Shown here: piece after piece, positions 60,733 to 64,000 of the stretch
How the letters are laid out: the number at the start of each line of letters is the position of its first letter
How positions within the stretch are numbered: position 1 is the stretch's first letter
Source of the DNA: Tolypothrix campylonemoides VB511288
Lineage (GTDB): Bacteria > Cyanobacteriota > Cyanobacteriia > Cyanobacteriales > Nostocaceae
Length of the DNA stretch: 64,000 nt
Assembly: GCA_000828075.3 (NCBI GenBank)
Contig: JXCB02000048.1
Location: 1-64,000, forward strand
Direction of reading: 5' to 3'
Notes under the pieces: generated by a model
Told to the model about the DNA's origin: nothing
The model's database searches: none
Seen by the model: only the letters and a program-made list of their open reading frames with translations
Program-made: the position numbers and the translations under genes

Positions 60733-62274
60733 TTATGCTATTTCATTGTCTGTCTCCAAGGTTTTTATGACTTTCTCTAAATTCTCTTTAATAGGCGTGT
60801 TCTTATGGACTTGTAACTCCCAACCACAATTGTGAGCTTTTTTTAAAACGTTGTTAGTGCGCTCTAAAGTGTCTTTTAAAATAGGTAGAAAGTTTTTATT
60901 TGTTCTCCAGTGTGGGCAGTTGTAGCAACCATCGAAACCAGGAATATCACAATCACCTAGTATCTTGGGTCTAGCGCAATAGCCATGTTCTAACGCTCTG
61001 GCTTGTACGTTCTTCTTGAACCATTCCAGGTCATCATTGCTAGACAGTATCGTTTCGTGTAGTTTAGCAGTTTCTCCCTTGAAATTAACTACCCTTGATT
61101 CATGGTATTTCTCAACCTCTTTTCTGAGAGTTTCATCAAAAATATGAGCGTATACCATCGTCATTTCTGGCGATTCATGCCCGAAATAACGCTGGATAAT
61201 ATGCTGAGGAACACCAGCATTAATCATACGAGTACCAACCGTATGCCTGAATTGATGAGATTGAAAATTCCAAATGTTACCCGAACTATCCTTGACATTA
61301 AACTGTTGGGCTAGTCTCTTAATATAGTTAATAAAGGAAGTACTTGTCATGAGTTTAGGCTCTGGTATAAAGTCATCACTTTTCCCTCTTGCCCTTCCAC
61401 AAAATAAGTAAGGAAACCCATCTCCTAATTCTTCTTTTATATAAGCCTGTTGTTCTTGTATGACCTTAGCTAACTCATTACTAATAGGCTTGGTATGTTC
61501 CTTATTCATCTTATACATTTGATATTGAATATACCATCCTCCTTTTCCATTAGACTTTAAACAATCAAACTTTAGTCTTGTTAATTCCCCTATCCTAAAA
61601 CCGCATTCTATATCAACTAGAACCATTCTCATTACAGACTTAGGTAAATACTCTAAATGTTGATTAAGCTGCGTCATAACCCCTTCTGGGATGAATCGAG
61701 GAAGTCTTTTTGGCTTTTTTGGCCAGTCTTCAAGTCTAATCAGAGCAGGTTCGACTTCAAACCAGTTGTTAAGAACCCCTGTCTCAAAGAATGTTTTGAC
61801 TATGGATATACAATGTGTATGATGAAAATGTGAATAATTATTTACTTTCAAATAGGACAAGTAATTTATTATTAATGCTCTGTTAATACCTTGAAATTCT
61901 TGACTATAACTTATTTCTGTTAAAAAAATCGAAAAAACGTTTATATAAGCTACTTTTACGATTAAAGTGGAAAAAGCAAGTCTTGTACTAGACAAATATA
62001 AAATAAACTTTTTAAAGTAATATTTAAGCCAAGGTTGTTGTATATAGGAGAAATTAATTTTATTATGTGCATGAATTCCTTTTTCATAACCTAAATGCTC
62101 AGTTGTCCAAACATCATGGTCAAACTCAAAATCTTTAGGAGCGATAAGAATATGTGGTCTTTTTGCTCCAAATGTTTCTTTAGGTCTATTCTCTACAGTA
62201 GGTTTAGTCTGCTCTAATACTTGCATTTCTAGAGAAGGATATATTAGGTCTTTGGCTATCTCTTCTATTTTCAT
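60733..62274 (-). CDS. tnpB: Tn554 TnpB-like tyrosine recombinase
   Basis: The 513-residue integrase has CGFRIGELTRLKFD (first catalytic Arg), HQFRHTVGTRM (H-x2-R), YFGHESPEMTMVYAHI (His and nucleophile Tyr) and a C-terminal cysteine-rich tail (CDIPGFDGCYNCPHW), as in TnpB of Tn554. Its start overlaps the end of tnpA by 4 bp. It is not related to the IS605 TnpB. Confidence 0.87.
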   Translation of the reverse strand: MKIEEIAKDLIYPSLEMQVLEQTKPTVENRPKETFGAKRPHILIAPKDFEFDHDVWTTEHLGYEKGIHAHNKINFSYIQQPWLKYYFKKFILYLSSTRLAFSTLIVKVAYINVFSIFLTEISYSQEFQGINRALIINYLSYLKVNNYSHFHHTHCISIVKTFFETGVLNNWFEVEPALIRLEDWPKKPKRLPRFIPEGVMTQLNQHLEYLPKSVMRMVLVDIECGFRIGELTRLKFDCLKSNGKGGWYIQYQMYKMNKEHTKPISNELAKVIQEQQAYIKEELGDGFPYLFCGRARGKSDDFIPEPKLMTSTSFINYIKRLAQQFNVKDSSGNIWNFQSHQFRHTVGTRMINAGVPQHIIQRYFGHESPEMTMVYAHIFDETLRKEVEKYHESRVVNFKGETAKLHETILSSNDDLEWFKKNVQARALEHGYCARPKILGDCDIPGFDGCYNCPHWRTNKNFLPILKDTLERTNNVLKKAHNCGWELQVHKNTPIKENLEKVIKTLETDNEIA

Positions 62275-63374
62275 TTTGATGACTCCTGTTGTGCTAAATA
62301 TTTTTTGTACTCTTCAATCATGTCTTTATCATCAAGATGAATATAGGTGTTAACCGTTGTCTGAATATCAGAGTGACCTAATCGCTTTTGTACATAAGAC
62401 ATATCCCATCCTGCACGAATTAATTCTGTTGCATGAGTATGCCTTAATAAATGAGGGTTTACCTTAATTCCTATTTTTTGAGATAACCTTCTAAACAAAC
62501 TATCAACAGTTTTGTATACCAAAGGTGTACCAATTTCTCCTTGAGCAGGAGCTTTGATAACTACAAAGATAAAGTCACAATCAATTTCTTCTGGGTACTC
62601 ATCACAGAGGTAGGCTGAGTACCATTGCATTAATTCTTTGCTAACATGAACTGTTCGCTCTACTCCAGCCTTGGCTCTAACTAGGTTAAAATTATCTAAT
62701 CTTGGTACAACATGAATCTCCGACGTTTTCCCTGTTACCATATCTGAATGTCTTAGTCCTAGTACCTCACCTATTCGTAGACCTGTTTCATATAGCAACC
62801 TAATTAAAAACTTGTCGCGTAATGTGTTACAAGCTTCAATCAAGGTGTTAACTTGTTCAGGTGTTAAGCATCCAGGGAATGTCTTTGGTTCTTTTATCTT
62901 TAATAGTCGCGTCTTAACCTCTTTACCTTTGCTAAGGTGGTGTAAAAAAGGCTTATATTTACGCCCTGGCTGTAATTGATAGCGATAAGCATCTACCCCC
63001 TCTGTTGCTCCTATACGCTCTTGGAACTCATAGAACCCACAAACAGTTGTTAGGCAGTGATTGATAGTTTTTTCGCAGCGTTTGGAAACAATAGGCTGAG
63101 TAGATAAAACGCTCTTCGACGGGTTTCTCAGCCAGTGGATAAAGTTTGATAGCTGTGACAAGCTAATTTCAAGCCAATCTAGCTTTGACTCTCGCAAAAA
63201 TTCCCAAAATAGTTTCAGGTTGTAAGCATATGTCTGAATCGTGTTTGGACTCCGCCCGACGCTGTCAAGGTAATGTAAGTACTTTTGGATTGGCGAAACC
63301 GGTAAATAATCGTCATCCAGCACTATCCAAACCAGACGGTTGGAGTTTGGGAGGATACCTTTTTGGACTTTCAT
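62271..63374 (-). CDS. tnpA: Tn554 TnpA-like tyrosine recombinase
   Basis: The 367-residue integrase has LLYETGLRIGEVLGLRHSD (catalytic Arg), HLLRHTHATELI (H-x2-R) and RLGHSDIQTTVNTYIHL (His and Tyr). The N-terminal SAM-like core-binding domain is present. Start ATG 63374 is chosen because a GAGGT site lies ahead. It is the first gene of the element. Confidence 0.87.
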   Translation of the reverse strand: MKVQKGILPNSNRLVWIVLDDDYLPVSPIQKYLHYLDSVGRSPNTIQTYAYNLKLFWEFLRESKLDWLEISLSQLSNFIHWLRNPSKSVLSTQPIVSKRCEKTINHCLTTVCGFYEFQERIGATEGVDAYRYQLQPGRKYKPFLHHLSKGKEVKTRLLKIKEPKTFPGCLTPEQVNTLIEACNTLRDKFLIRLLYETGLRIGEVLGLRHSDMVTGKTSEIHVVPRLDNFNLVRAKAGVERTVHVSKELMQWYSAYLCDEYPEEIDCDFIFVVIKAPAQGEIGTPLVYKTVDSLFRRLSQKIGIKVNPHLLRHTHATELIRAGWDMSYVQKRLGHSDIQTTVNTYIHLDDKDMIEEYKKYLAQQESSK

Positions 63375-63441
63375 CCTCACATAACCTCAATCTCTTTGAT
63401 TACATTGTAATTAAATACTACATAAGAGCGGAAATGCAAAA

Positions 63442-63478
63442 ACAGCGTAGTGATAAAACTTAATATCAGCTACGCTGT
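63442..63478. other. Inverted repeat near the right end of the Tn554-like element
   Basis: ACAGCGTAG / CTACGCTGT separated by 19 bases lies 43 bp inside the right junction. It may bind the recombinases or be a promoter-proximal hairpin of the tnp operon. It is followed by TTGTTGTTGTTGTT. Confidence 0.5.
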
Positions 63479-63520
63479 TGTTGTTGTTGTTATTTAAAAT
63501 TTAATAAGACATAAAATAAT

Positions 63521-63919
63521 GATATCGATGTAACAGCAGGCAATAAATCAGTCAAACAGCTAGAAGAGAGGCTTTTGAAACTGGAATCCCATCTTACAGC
63601 TCTTGGCTCCTCAGTGGAAACAAAACTAGAAGTTATTACTAAGAAGCTAGAGTTAATCGAACGGTCTATCGCCTCTGGGAGATTGGGCAACAACAAACCG
63701 CGAAAAGTTGCGTACCCGTACCAACAAACACAAGTTGAACTACAACCTAGGACAAACGAAAGTCTTGCTCAAAGACTCGGTGTCACAGTTCAAGGTCTCG
63801 TCGCTGAAAGAGAAAACAAGAGCGCTAAAGAATTTTTGAGTTGGTCCCGGAACCGCGATCCTATGAGTATTGCTTGGGAATGGAAAGCTTCGGACGGACT
63901 GTACCACCCCCAACGCTAG
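63521..63919 (+). pseudogene. Second part of the gene split by the Tn554-like element
   Basis: The frame resumes DIDVTAGNKSVKQLEERL after the element, includes a heptad-rich region and ends GLYHPQR. No ATG precedes it inside the open frame, in keeping with it being the 3' portion of the gene that starts at 59459. Confidence 0.78.
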
Positions 63920-63954
63920 TTACCTGCGCTCGGGTTACCCTCCTATGTCCTGAG

Positions 63955-64000
63955 CCCTGAGTCCAAAAGGACACGCTGCGCGTTAGCGCAAGCTCCTCCG
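63955..64000. repeat. Palindromic GC-rich repeat at the right edge
   Basis: CCTGAGTCCAAAAGGACACG and GCGCGTTAGCGC resemble the repeats elsewhere in the window. The sequence runs off the edge. Confidence 0.5.

Larger units (their letters stand above)
59609..63526 (-). mobile_element. Tn554-like transposon (TnpA, TnpB, TnpC)
   Basis: The three minus-strand genes have the order and types of Tn554: two tyrosine recombinases and the accessory TnpC. GATATC occurs at both junctions (59603-59608 and 63521-63526). Removing the DNA between them restores one open frame on the plus strand. Tn554 also integrates at a 6-bp core without a true duplication. The element is about 3.9 kb and has no cargo genes. 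Confidence 0.88.

Overview
The window looks like part of a large conjugative plasmid (or plasmid-like integrative element) of a filamentous, Nostoc-type cyanobacterium. The evidence is many HIP1 octamers (GCGATCGC), clusters of Nostoc-style GC-rich palindromic repeats, short tandem repeats between genes, and cyanobacterial gene families. No rRNA, tRNA or chromosomal housekeeping genes were seen. Almost every gene lies on the minus strand. Names rest on motifs read by eye; no database search was run.

Layout, left to right. (1) 1-4959: a compact, cargo-free Tn7-like transposon (TniQ, TnsC and a fused TnsA-TnsB transposase) with perfect 21-bp terminal inverted repeats, inserted into a plasmid gene. 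(2) 5.4-15.9 kb: a replication block with DNA polymerase III delta' and delta subunits, a family B DNA polymerase, DnaX (broken by a roughly 156-bp MITE) and the sliding clamp DnaN. (3) 16-23.4 kb: an orphan adenine methyltransferase, a PD-(D/E)XK nuclease and a PRTRC cassette (ThiF-like E1, JAMM peptidase A, E2-like B, F, ubiquitin-like C, E-like) coupled to a Prim-Pol primase. (4) 23.6-29.2 kb: small unknown genes, a DUF1998 helicase, a zinc-repeat/HNH-type protein and transposase remnants. (5) 29.4-50.1 kb: conjugation, with VirD4, VirB9, B10, B8, B6, B5-like, VirB4, B3-like and B2-like genes, a very short and degenerate relaxase-like protein, a DUF192 protein and a Ycf46-like AAA+ ATPase. 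(6) 50.3-64 kb: an accessory region with an IS200/IS605 element (broken tnpA, intact tnpB), a Gp157-family protein, an orphan TnsA-like fragment, a group II intron joined to the remnant of another, and a Tn554-like element cleanly inserted into a plus-strand gene.

How the parts may work together (inference): the element carries its own clamp, clamp-loader subunits, polymerase and primase. Four of its proteins have a QLSLF-type beta-clamp-binding peptide at a terminus (the polymerase, the PRTRC E-like protein, the methyltransferase and the gene cut by the Tn7-like element). This suggests one clamp-centred replication and maintenance network that also draws in the PRTRC ubiquitin-like system. 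The clamp-loader ATPase gene appears inactivated by a MITE, so the element may now depend on host DnaX.
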